DNA of 64,000 nucleotides, from positions 682,001 to 746,000 of the forward strand of contig NZ_JAICDG010000003.1 of the NCBI RefSeq assembly GCF_022751215.1. Reading direction: 5' to 3'. The notes beneath the pieces were generated by a model. The model had not been told where the DNA came from, ran no database searches, and was given only the letters and a program-made list of their open reading frames with translations. This stretch comes from Actinomadura terrae (GTDB lineage: Bacteria; Actinomycetota; Actinomycetes; Streptosporangiales; Streptosporangiaceae). Shown here in pieces: positions 42,501-50,380 of the stretch (within the stretch, counting starts at the first letter, position 1; each line of letters starts with the position of its first letter). The position numbers and the translations under genes were made by a program.

Positions 42501-43099
42501 GGCGTCACGCCTCTCTCCTCCAGGGCGACGCGCAGCGCCCGGAGCGCGTAGTAGACCCGCGACTTCACCGTGCCCACGGGGATGCCGAGCCGCCGCGCGG
42601 CCTCGTTGACGGAACGGTCCCGGAAGAAGGTCTCCTCCAGGACCTCCCGGTGCGCGGGCGACAGCGCGAGCAGGGCCTCGGAGACGACGACCGAGCGCAG
42701 CAGGTCCTCCAGCCCGTCGGGGACGCGCATGTTCTCCAGCGGGCCCTCGCCCGCCTCCTGCGGCCGGGCGTTGCGGCGCCGCTGGTCGTCGATGACGATC
42801 CGGCGCGCGACCGTCGCGAGCCAGGGCAGCAGCGACGCCGCCCGCTCGTCGAGCTGGTGCGCGCTGCGCCAGGCGCGGATCATCGTCTCCTGCACCACGT
42901 CCTCGGCCCAGTGCCGGTCGCCGCCGGTGAGCCGCAGCACGAACGACAGCAGCGGCCGGCCGTACACGCGGTAGAGCTCGGTCACGAGGACCTGGTCGTC
43001 CACGTCCGCCGGCGGGCGCCCGCGGAACCAGCTCCACCGGGCGAGCGGCTGGTCGGGGGACGCGGGCGCCCGGGTCGCGGTCGGTGATCGGTGGGCCAT
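42497..43099 (-). CDS. ECF RNA polymerase sigma factor
   Basis: 200 residues from the ATG at 43099, which has CGGAGA seven bases upstream; a GTG at 43150 lacks a ribosome site. Region 2 reads YGRPLLSFVLRLTGGDRHWAEDVVQETMIRAWRS and WLATVARRIVIDDQRRR; region 4 reads LSPAHREVLEETFFRDRSVNEAARRLGIPVGTVKSRVYYALRAL. This places it near the SigL/SigK-type ECF group paired with ZAS proteins. Its partner is the coupled anti-sigma gene. Such sigma factors usually activate their own promoter, probably in the upstream 360 bp. Confidence 0.93.
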   Translation of the reverse strand: MAHRSPTATRAPASPDQPLARWSWFRGRPPADVDDQVLVTELYRVYGRPLLSFVLRLTGGDRHWAEDVVQETMIRAWRSAHQLDERAASLLPWLATVARRIVIDDQRRRNARPQEAGEGPLENMRVPDGLEDLLRSVVVSEALLALSPAHREVLEETFFRDRSVNEAARRLGIPVGTVKSRVYYALRALRVALEERGVTP

Positions 43100-43465
43100 C
43101 GAGGGTCTCCGGCGGGGGTGCGGGGACGGGGACCGTGAGTCTGATGTCACGTCGGGGGGCAGTACGGCGGGCCCCCGGTGGACGGTTCAATGGGCGTCCG
43201 GGGAGCCTCGGGCGAGCCCTGGACCGGGACAATCCAGCCCGAGGCTTATTTGTTCGCCACTAGTTCCTTACCTGTGGCACCGTGAGCGCGGCGGACGCGT
43301 CCAATAGACGACCTCACCACCTCGCACAGGGAACGGAGGCGGCACCCTCCCGGGCACCGACCGACGGCGGTCCTCCACACCGGCAACACTCACTCCGCGC
43401 TTGGAGCGAATGCGGGGCCAACCGGCCCTACTTGCTCGGAGGACTACCGAGGGGCGGGATCGGGA
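43100..43465. other. Divergent intergenic region upstream of the sigma factor and cyclase-like genes
   Basis: 366 bp without a convincing gene. It should hold the promoters of both divergent units. An AT-richer patch near 43241-43270 (GGCTTATTTG and neighbours) is the likeliest promoter zone. I see no strong palindrome, RNA gene or repeat. Confidence 0.4.
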
Positions 43466-44191
43466 GTGACAGGAAACGGGGAACACGAGCACAGGCACCA
43501 CCCGGACAGGCCGTACAACCAGCTCTTCTATCGGCTGCTCCTGGCGGTGGACATCCAGGGCTACAGCAAGCGGGACGTGCGCGAGCAGCTGCTCGCGCAG
43601 CGGCAGCTGTCGGACGCGCTCGACCGGGCCGCGCGCGGCGTCGGCCTCGACCGCGACCGCTGGGAGAAGCAGGTCGGCGGCGACGGGGAGCTCGCCACCC
43701 TGCCCGAGGGGGTCGACCCGGCGCCGGTGGCCGGCGACTTCGTCCTCGAACTCGCGGCGGCGCTGCGTGAGGTCAACGACACCGCGGGGCAGGGCGCCCG
43801 GCACCGGCTGCGGGTGCGGCTCGCGCTGCACCACGGCACGCTGGCGGCCGGTCCGTTCGGGCCCGCCGGGGACGCGCCGATCGTCGTCCAGCGGCTGCTG
43901 GACGCCGGGCCGCTGCGCCGCCTGCTGATCGACGACAAGGGGCGCGACCTGGCCTACGTCGTGTCGGACTCGCTGTTCGAGGACGTCGTGCAGACCGGGT
44001 TCTGCGCCCTGCCCCCGGAGGCGTTCCAGCCGATCAAGGTCACCGCGAAGGGCGCCGCCTTCCGCGGGCACATCCTGACCGGCCGCGCCGCCGGAGAGCG
44101 CGAGACGGGCGGGGAGGGACGCGGCGGGCCGGAGGACCGGCCCGCCGCGCAGGCCCGCGTGTACGACTTCCCGGCCCTCGCCGTCCGCTAG
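43466..44191 (+). CDS. Protein with degenerate class III nucleotidyl-cyclase-like domain
   Basis: 241 residues from a GTG. The pattern recalls class III adenylate/guanylate cyclases: LLLAVDIQGYSKRD in place of the first metal-binding loop, KQVGGDGELATLP for the second Asp loop, and RLRVRLALHHGTLAAGPFGPAGDAPIVVQRLLDA for the later strand and helix. Both Asp positions seem kept, but the loops are shorter than in true cyclases, so it may be a nucleotide-binding or regulatory homologue. The C-terminal ~40 residues are a linker ending in VYDFPALAVR. It stands alone. Confidence 0.55.
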   Translation: MTGNGEHEHRHHPDRPYNQLFYRLLLAVDIQGYSKRDVREQLLAQRQLSDALDRAARGVGLDRDRWEKQVGGDGELATLPEGVDPAPVAGDFVLELAAALREVNDTAGQGARHRLRVRLALHHGTLAAGPFGPAGDAPIVVQRLLDAGPLRRLLIDDKGRDLAYVVSDSLFEDVVQTGFCALPPEAFQPIKVTAKGAAFRGHILTGRAAGERETGGEGRGGPEDRPAAQARVYDFPALAVR

Positions 44192-44354
44192 CCGACGCTT
44201 GCGGCCCGGTGGCCGCGCCTTGCGGGGGCCCGGGCCCCGCGGTCCGGTCGCCCGGGGCTGGCTCCGGCTACGGTTGTGGCGTCCCGCGCCGGGAAGTGAT
44301 CGGCCGTTTCCGGGGTTGACGCGTGTGACGGGCGAACGGTGATGGAGGCGGACG

Positions 44355-44783
44355 ATGGCGGACGACGCGGCGCTGGCGAGGCTGCTGGCCGAGCACGACC
44401 TCGGGGTGCTGGCCACCCTCAAGCGGGACGGGCGGCCGCAGCTGTCCAACGTCAACTACCACTACGACGCCGGGCGCCGGCTCGTGCGGGTGTCGGTCAC
44501 CGCCGACCGCGCCAAGGCCCGCAACCTGGCCCGCGACCCGCGTGCCAGCCTGCACGTCAGCTCCGCCGACGGCTGGTCCTACACCGTCGCCGAGGGCACC
44601 GCCGAACTGTCGGCCGTCGCCGCCGACCCCGGCGACGCGGCCGTGGAGGAGCTGATCTCGGTGTACCGCGACATCCGCGGCGAGCACCCCGACTGGGACG
44701 ACTACCGCCGCGCGATGGTCGCCGACGGCCGCCTCGTCATCCGCCTGCACGTCGAACGCCTCTACGGCCGCCCGGCCGGCTGA
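44355..44783 (+). CDS. PPOX-class F420- or FMN-dependent oxidoreductase
   Basis: 142 residues with the split-barrel fold of pyridoxamine-oxidase-like proteins. LGVLATLKRDGRPQLSNVNYHYD is the classic opening, and the AKARNLARDPRASLHV stretch resembles the cofactor-binding helix of the F420-dependent group (TIGR03618-like). It ends in VIRLHVERLYGRP. Such enzymes reduce or oxidise small molecules with F420 in actinomycetes. The gene is convergent with the methyltransferase gene. Confidence 0.88.
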   Translation: MADDAALARLLAEHDLGVLATLKRDGRPQLSNVNYHYDAGRRLVRVSVTADRAKARNLARDPRASLHVSSADGWSYTVAEGTAELSAVAADPGDAAVEELISVYRDIRGEHPDWDDYRRAMVADGRLVIRLHVERLYGRPAG

Positions 44784-44809
44784 GGCCCGGTCGGCTGAGG
44801 CCCGGGGGC

Positions 44810-45574
44810 TCAGGGCAGCAGGGCCGCCAGGACGCGGTTGTCGCCGCGCTGCCACAGCGTGCCGACCTCGGTGAACCCGGCGCCGCGCAGCGCGGACTCG
44901 TGGGTCGACAGGAACACCGACTCCGAGCCGTGGTGGTCGACCGTCTCCTCGCGCGCCGCCCGCAGTTCGGCGAGCGCGGGCTCGGCGGCGACCGCGTCCC
45001 ACCACTGGCCCCACTCCTCGGGACGCCGGTCCGCCCACCGGCGCGCGGTCTCCCGCTCGCGCAGCGCCGCCTCCAGCGCGCCGAGGCCCGGCGCGCGGTC
45101 CCCGACCGTCAGGTTGTCGCCGTTGAGGAATAGCCCGCCGGGACGCAGCACCCGCGCCAGCTCGCCGTAGGTGACGCGCAGCTCCGCGCCGGTGATCCAG
45201 TGCAGCGCGGTCGTGCTGATCGCGGCGTCGGCCTGCCGGTCCAGGCGCAGCCGCGCGGCCCAGCCCGGCTCGCGCAGGTCGAGTTCGGTGAAGACCAGCC
45301 CGGTCCGCCCGGCGTGGACGGCCCGGCCGAGCCCCATCAGCAGCGGGTCGGTGTCGATCGCGACGACGGTGGCGCCGGGGATGCGGTCCAGGACGCGGCC
45401 CGCGAGCGAGCCGGGGCCGCAGCCGAGGTCCAGGACGAGCGGGTCGGGCCGCCCGAGCCCGGCCTCCAACGCGTCGATCATGACGGTGAAGCGTTCCTCG
45501 CGGTCGGGGATGTACCCCTCCTGCTGGGCGTCCCAGCGGGTGATCCACGTGTCGGCGACCTCGCGGGTGAGCAT
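44810..45574 (-). CDS. Class I SAM-dependent methyltransferase
   Basis: 254 residues from the Met beginning MLTREVADTW, with AGGGGA seven bases upstream. Motif I is VLDLGCGPGSLAGRVL, motif II ATVVAIDTDPLL, and motif IV/V region AAISTTALHWI and RVLRPGGLFLNGDNL. It resembles trans-aconitate/ubiquinone-type small-molecule methyltransferases. The substrate is unknown. Its promoter faces the divergent CGNR-type regulator across about 75 bp, which suggests control by that protein. Confidence 0.9.
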   Translation of the reverse strand: MLTREVADTWITRWDAQQEGYIPDREERFTVMIDALEAGLGRPDPLVLDLGCGPGSLAGRVLDRIPGATVVAIDTDPLLMGLGRAVHAGRTGLVFTELDLREPGWAARLRLDRQADAAISTTALHWITGAELRVTYGELARVLRPGGLFLNGDNLTVGDRAPGLGALEAALRERETARRWADRRPEEWGQWWDAVAAEPALAELRAAREETVDHHGSESVFLSTHESALRGAGFTEVGTLWQRGDNRVLAALLP

Positions 45575-45649
45575 GGGCGGTCCCCTCATGTGACTGTCGT
45601 ATAACCTTTGGACGGTGACACGCTAACCGGGAAGGGCGTAACTGGTCAA

Positions 45650-46219
45650 GTGAACTTCAACAGTCATACCGACACGGTGGTGCGGGCGGCCGTGGAGCTG
45701 GTCAACGTGTTCACCGGGGGGGAGCGGCGCGGCCGGCCCTACACGCCGCCCGGCCCCGACGAGCTGGCCGACGCCGCGCGCACGATCCTGTCGCTCAGCG
45801 ACGGCGCCCCCGACCCCCGCCCGGAGCTGGACGAGCTCGCCGCCGTCGCCCGCGACCTGCGCGCCGTCTTCGAGGCGATCACCGCGGGCGACGTCGACGC
45901 GGCGGCCAGGCGGGTCAACGCGCTGCTGGACGCCACGCAGGCCAGGCCGCGGCTGGAACGGCACGACGGCGAGCCCTGGCACGTCCACTTCCACGGCAGC
46001 GGACGCGGCGTCGCCGACAGGTGGGGCGCGCCCTGCGCCACCGGCCTCGCGGTCGTCATCGGCAGCGAGCTCGGCGACCGCCTCGGCGTCTGCACCGCGC
46101 CGCACTGCGACCGCGTCTACGTCGACACCTCGCGCAACGGCACCCGCCGGTTCTGCGGCACCGCCTGCCAGAACCGGGTCAAGGCCGCCGCGTTCCGCGC
46201 CCGCGCGCAGACGCCCTGA
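45650..46219 (+). CDS. CGNR zinc-finger regulator
   Basis: 189 residues from the GTG that begins VNFNSHTDTVVRAAVELVN, the usual N-terminus of this family; a TTG at 45608 is possible. The N-terminal helical ABATE-like domain is followed by the zinc finger CTAPHCDRVYVDTSRNG ... FCGTACQNRVKAAAFRAR. The eponymous C-G-N-R is C-Q-N-R here, but the Cys ligands are intact. These proteins are predicted DNA-binding stress or metabolite regulators. Divergent from the SAM methyltransferase, it may control that gene. Confidence 0.88.
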   Translation: MNFNSHTDTVVRAAVELVNVFTGGERRGRPYTPPGPDELADAARTILSLSDGAPDPRPELDELAAVARDLRAVFEAITAGDVDAAARRVNALLDATQARPRLERHDGEPWHVHFHGSGRGVADRWGAPCATGLAVVIGSELGDRLGVCTAPHCDRVYVDTSRNGTRRFCGTACQNRVKAAAFRARAQTP

Positions 46220-46264
46220 CGCCGCCGCGAGCGCGCACCGGGACAAGAGCCCGGACAAAAGGAG

Positions 46265-46304
46265 GTGCAGGCCGAGAGCACCCCGCAGTTCCCTCGGCCT
46301 GCAC
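46265..46304. terminator. Hairpin between convergent genes
   Basis: GTGCAGGCCGAG and CTCGGCCTGCAC form a perfect 12-bp stem around a 16-base loop. It lies between the CGNR gene and the convergent GMC oxidoreductase gene, so it probably stops transcription from both sides. Confidence 0.65.
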
Positions 46305-46322
46305 GAACATGGACGGCCCCGA

Positions 46323-49001
46323 TCAGTGCCCGTCGGGGCCGTAGACCTCCCACAACTCGCCGGCGAAGAACCGGCCGAAGGCGACCAGCCTCCCGGCGCC
46401 GCCCGGCCCGAACGCGCGGAACGTCGCCAGCTGCCGCGCGAAGTCGGTCAGCTGGATGTGCAGCACGCCCGCGCCCAGCACGTGCGCGCCGTCCTCGCCG
46501 TCCGCGCCGACATGGCCGTCGAGGATCCGCACGTACAGCGTGGAGGTGTCGGGCCAGATCCGCGTCGGCGGGCCGTGCAGCACGTTCTTGGTGCCCGTCA
46601 GGGTGCGGGGCCGGTCCTCGCCGTCGGTGAAGTACAAGCGGTACCTCATCAGCCGTCGATCCTCCGCGCCGCCGGGCGCGAACAGGTTGAACCAGCCCCG
46701 CTGGACCGGACGCCGGCCCCCGTGGCCAGCGGCGTCGATCCATCCCTCGGCCAGCGCCGTGTGCTCGGGCTCGGCCAGGAAGCGGTCGGTGTCCTCGGCC
46801 GTGATCGTCAGCCGGAACGCCATGGCCTCGCGGCCGTCCGCGAGCTCACCCGCGCGCGGGTCGGACACCCCGTAGGTGACGTAGCCCTTCATCTCCTCGG
46901 TGAACGACAGCGACGTACGGTCCGGTACCGCCGGAGACCCCTCCGGCACCACCGGAGACCCTTCCGGTGTCTCCGGAGCTCCCTCCGGAGCCGGTGACCG
47001 GTCCGATGCCACGGCGAGCGATCCCCCGATGCCCTCGTGGCTCCCCGAGACCGATCCGATTCCGGCGGTGCGCGCGGCGGCCGCCCCGCACATGACCGGA
47101 CCGTACGTCGAGTCGTTCCCCTGACCGCCGTCCCCCGGGCGGTCTCCGGAGCGGCTCCCCAGGCCGCCCCGGCCTCTCCCCTCCGCCGAGCCGTTCCCCC
47201 GGGACGGCTCGGCCCCCACGCCGGACGGAACGCTTCCCGAGGGCGCGCTCCCGTGCGCCGCGTCCGAAGACGGCGCGGGGCCGGACGGGACGGTGGAGAG
47301 CGTGCCCGTACCCCGTCGTCCGGGCACGCCCTCCAGCAGCCGCGTGGCCATACGGTCGGCCTGCGCGGCGATCGTGAGCGAGGGGTTCGGGCCCACCGGT
47401 CCCGGCATCGCCGCCCCGTCGGCGACGTACAGGCCCGGGTATCCGAACACCTCGCCGAAGGCGTCGCAGACGCCCTCGCTCTTGTGGACGCCCATGGGGG
47501 CGCCGCCCAGCGGATGGACCGTGATGATCCGCTTGCGGAACCACATCGGGTTGTCGGCGTACTCGGCGCCGAGCACGTCCGCGATGCGCTGCATCGTCTC
47601 GCGGACCCGCGCGAAGTGCGCCTCGCTGGTCCGCGTCGTCCAGTCGGCGGCGAGCCGGCCGTCGTCCAGCCGCAGCCGCCCGTCGGCGGTGTCGCGGCCC
47701 ATGCCGAGCAGCGGCAGTGAGCTGACCGTCAGCGCGCCCTTCCCGATCAGGTCCGACAGCTCCGCGGACACGTTCGTGTCGGGGCGGTCCTTGAAGAACT
47801 CGGTGAACCGGTCCCACAGGAACTTCGCGACGCGCTCGATGTTGTTCTGGACGTCCAGCCCCTGGATCAGCCAGTCGGCGAACCCTGGGTAGCCGCCGTC
47901 CTGGATGTAGGCGCCGCGGCCCGCGCCCGACACCCCGTCCAGCTCGTCGGCCAGCCGGATCGCGCTGGTGATCACCGGGCCGCGCGCCGCGTCCAGCGCC
48001 CGGACGCGGTTGCGGTCCTTGGCCTTCAGCAGGAACGTCAGCAGGTCGCCGTTGCCGCTGAACCGGGTGCCGAGCGCGCGGCTCAGCCCCGGGAACGCCT
48101 TGTGCGACTTCAGCAGCAGGTACGTCGTCCCGTACGTCCCGGCGCCGAGGACCAGCCGGTCGCACGAGATCGTCGCCATCCGCGAGCGGCCCCCGCGCGC
48201 GGTCAGGTCGACGTGGTGGACGTAGTCGACCTCGTACCCGCCGCCGTGCCGCGGCCGGATCGCCTTCACCTCGTGGGAGGTGCGCAGGTCGGCGCCGTGG
48301 TGGGCGGCCGCGGACAGGTAGGTGTGGTCGAGGCTGTTCTTGGACCCCTCGTTGCAGCCGATGTTGCACTCACCGCACAGCCGGCACGTCCGCCGCCCCA
48401 CCCCGTGGACGTTGCCGTACCCGGGGTCGACGATCGGCAGGCTCAGCCCCGGCGCTCCGCCCCGTTCGGCCGCGAAGCTCACCGCGAGCGGCGGCAGCGT
48501 GCACTGGAGCCCCAGCTCGGCCGCCGCGTCCTGCATGGCGTGCGCCTTCGGGGTGTCGTCGAAGGGCTGGTGGCCGAGCGGGTAGGGGGTCGCGCCCATC
48601 ATCCGCTCGACCTCGTCGTAGTGCGGGTCGAGGTCGGCGCGGGAGACGGGCCACGACTCATACCCGCCGCCCGGTATCGCCTGCTCGGTGACGAACCAGT
48701 GCTCGTCCTTGCGCAGCAGCACGTTGGCGTAGATCAGCGACCCCCCGCCGAGCCCCGCCGACACCACCGAGTCGCAGCCCTTGAACGACCACACGTCGTA
48801 CATGCCGTACAGGCCGGCGGCGGGGTCCCAGAACGCCCGTCCCATCTCGTGCGGCGAGCGCGGGAAGCTGCCCGGCGGGTACGGCTGGCCGCGCTCCAGC
48901 AGCACGACGGACCGTCCGGCCTCGGCCAGCCGGTACGCGGCGACCGAGCCCCCGAATCCGGACCCGACGACCACGGCGTCAACGTGTTCCATACCAGTCA
49001 C
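46323..49001 (-). CDS. GMC-family FAD oxidoreductase (cholesterol-oxidase-like) with extra C-terminal domain
   Basis: 892 residues from the GTG at 49001, or 889 from the ATG at 48992. The N-terminal FAD motif is VVVGSGFGGSVAAYRL; further GMC marks are GLGGGSLIYANV, RRTCRLCGECNIGC (a Cys cluster seen in ChoD-like proteins) and HPLGGAPMG near the substrate site, then GPVGPNPSLTI. After about residue 565 comes a ~140-residue Ser/Pro/Gly linker. A second domain from FTEEMKGYVTYGV to the end is like that of bacterial sterol-type GMC enzymes. It should oxidise a sterol-like alcohol. It follows the alpha/beta hydrolase gene in one operon. Confidence 0.88.
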   Translation of the reverse strand: MTGMEHVDAVVVGSGFGGSVAAYRLAEAGRSVVLLERGQPYPPGSFPRSPHEMGRAFWDPAAGLYGMYDVWSFKGCDSVVSAGLGGGSLIYANVLLRKDEHWFVTEQAIPGGGYESWPVSRADLDPHYDEVERMMGATPYPLGHQPFDDTPKAHAMQDAAAELGLQCTLPPLAVSFAAERGGAPGLSLPIVDPGYGNVHGVGRRTCRLCGECNIGCNEGSKNSLDHTYLSAAAHHGADLRTSHEVKAIRPRHGGGYEVDYVHHVDLTARGGRSRMATISCDRLVLGAGTYGTTYLLLKSHKAFPGLSRALGTRFSGNGDLLTFLLKAKDRNRVRALDAARGPVITSAIRLADELDGVSGAGRGAYIQDGGYPGFADWLIQGLDVQNNIERVAKFLWDRFTEFFKDRPDTNVSAELSDLIGKGALTVSSLPLLGMGRDTADGRLRLDDGRLAADWTTRTSEAHFARVRETMQRIADVLGAEYADNPMWFRKRIITVHPLGGAPMGVHKSEGVCDAFGEVFGYPGLYVADGAAMPGPVGPNPSLTIAAQADRMATRLLEGVPGRRGTGTLSTVPSGPAPSSDAAHGSAPSGSVPSGVGAEPSRGNGSAEGRGRGGLGSRSGDRPGDGGQGNDSTYGPVMCGAAAARTAGIGSVSGSHEGIGGSLAVASDRSPAPEGAPETPEGSPVVPEGSPAVPDRTSLSFTEEMKGYVTYGVSDPRAGELADGREAMAFRLTITAEDTDRFLAEPEHTALAEGWIDAAGHGGRRPVQRGWFNLFAPGGAEDRRLMRYRLYFTDGEDRPRTLTGTKNVLHGPPTRIWPDTSTLYVRILDGHVGADGEDGAHVLGAGVLHIQLTDFARQLATFRAFGPGGAGRLVAFGRFFAGELWEVYGPDGH

Positions 49002-49042
49002 CAGTCAGTGTGCTTTCCGCTCGTGAGCGTCACGGTGCTCAT
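48998..49042 (-). CDS. 14-codon coupling ORF between hydrolase and GMC genes
   Basis: MSTVTLTSGKHTDW begins with an ATG overlapping the hydrolase stop (ATGA). It ends with a TGA overlapping the GTG of the GMC gene (GTGA). This chain would let ribosomes pass directly from one gene to the next. A real peptide function is unlikely; translational coupling is the probable role. Confidence 0.4.
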   Translation of the reverse strand: MSTVTLTSGKHTDW

Positions 49043-50133
49043 GCGCTGTGCCGCTTGAGGAAGTCGACGATGCGCGGAAAGACGTCGATGTGGGCGTTCT
49101 TGCCGATCAGGGGGTCCAGGTGCCCGTAGCCGGGCAGCACCGCCAGCTCGTGGCGTCCGGGCGCGGCCTTCTCCAGGATCTTGTGGAGGTGGACGTTGGA
49201 GTCGGTGAAGACCCGGTTGCGGTCGGGCGCGAGCAGCAGCATCGGCGTGCGCACGTCCTTGGCCTTCGTCAGGTAGCTCAGCGGCAGGCGTGCGTACCGC
49301 GTGTCGGTCGGCGCGTACTTCACCGACTGGCCGGCCTCGACCATCTTGCGGACGTGCCGGTAGTAGTTCAGCCCGGACGCCGAGCAGATGTCGGCGACCC
49401 GCGCGTGCGTCTCGGGCAGCAGGTTGGAGTGCTCGTACATCGCGGGCCTGCCCGCGCCCCACTGGAAGCTCTGCATGTGGCACGCGCTCGTCCGGCACTC
49501 GTCGTGGAACAGCGACACCGCCTGCGACAGCATCCAGGGCCGCGTGAACGCCGGCGCCTGCCCGAACCTCGGGTCGATGAACGGCAGCCCGACCACGTAC
49601 TCCAGCAGCCAGGTCCCGAGCGACAGCTTCAACTTGGAGAACGCCGGGACGCGCGGGGTGAGCGACACGCTGTTGCAGGTCAGGCTGGCGATGTCCTCGA
49701 TCAGCCCGGCGAACAGGCTCATCGAGAACGACACCGCGCCCAGGCAGTGCGCGATGACGTGGACGCGGCGGTCGCCGACGTGCCGGCGCAGCTCGCGCAT
49801 CGTCGCGGGGAAGTCGTAGAGCGCGATGTCGTCGAGGTTGTAGCGGTGCGTCTCCCCGTCGTAGGGGAACCGGCCGCTCATCCGGAAGTCGACCGCCCAG
49901 ACGTCGCCGAAGCCGTTGTCGAGCAGGTGGCTCGCCAGGTTCCGGTGCTCGGGCATGATGAAGACATCGCTGGCGGACGTGAGCCCGTGGACGAGGAGGA
50001 CGACGTCGTCGCTCTCACTCCGCAGGAAGCGGGTCAGGTTCAGGCCGAGGCCGTCCTCCGTCCCGAACGGGTGCACCGATACCTCGGCGTCGCGCACTCC
50101 TTCGAGTGTGAAACGCGAGATCGTGCGTGTCAT
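49039..50133 (-). CDS. Alpha/beta hydrolase, partner of the GMC oxidoreductase
   Basis: 364 residues from the ATG at 50133, with GGAGG eight bases before. It has the oxyanion strand VVLLVHGLTSASD, the nucleophile elbow reads VIAHCLGAVSF, so Cys replaces the usual Ser (G/A-H-C-L-G), and the final GYGHLDPLIG supplies His and a probable acid. Similar hydrolases are found next to or fused with sterol-type GMC oxidases. A Cys nucleophile is uncommon for lipases but occurs in dienelactone-hydrolase-like enzymes. It is the first gene of the operon, downstream of the LAL regulator. Confidence 0.85.
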   Translation of the reverse strand: MTRTISRFTLEGVRDAEVSVHPFGTEDGLGLNLTRFLRSESDDVVLLVHGLTSASDVFIMPEHRNLASHLLDNGFGDVWAVDFRMSGRFPYDGETHRYNLDDIALYDFPATMRELRRHVGDRRVHVIAHCLGAVSFSMSLFAGLIEDIASLTCNSVSLTPRVPAFSKLKLSLGTWLLEYVVGLPFIDPRFGQAPAFTRPWMLSQAVSLFHDECRTSACHMQSFQWGAGRPAMYEHSNLLPETHARVADICSASGLNYYRHVRKMVEAGQSVKYAPTDTRYARLPLSYLTKAKDVRTPMLLLAPDRNRVFTDSNVHLHKILEKAAPGRHELAVLPGYGHLDPLIGKNAHIDVFPRIVDFLKRHSA

Positions 50134-50260
50134 GTTCCTCACCTCCGTCGTCCCCGCAATGATGATGCGGTGACCGGCCCATACTCGGCATCGTGGTAAA
50201 CCCTTACTTCTTCCCCGACCTGGTCAGCGGGGACGGGACACGGCGGCACCGGGCATACGT

Positions 50261-50308
50261 AACATCTGTGACGGTCCCTGCGGCGCAGATGTTCTGGAAC
50301 CTGCCAGA
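50261..50308. promoter_or_regulatory. Inverted repeats upstream of the hydrolase/GMC operon
   Basis: AACATCTG (50261-50268) and CAGATGTT (50286-50293) are exact inverted copies 17 bases apart. A second small repeat, TCTGG-6-CCAGA (50293-50308), abuts them. They lie 130-175 bases before the hydrolase start and are possible activator sites. Confidence 0.4.
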
Positions 50309-50380
50309 CTGTCCGAGATTGGACACGTTGGCACGCTCCAACTCGCCCGCTCGAAGCGGAACCTTCAGGAAAAGGCCCGG

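Noticed and set aside
44770..44815. Repeated CGGCTGAGGCCCGG at the PPOX/methyltransferase junction as a mobile-element footprint
   Set aside because: Only two adjacent copies in GC-rich DNA between convergent genes; a simple local duplication explains it.
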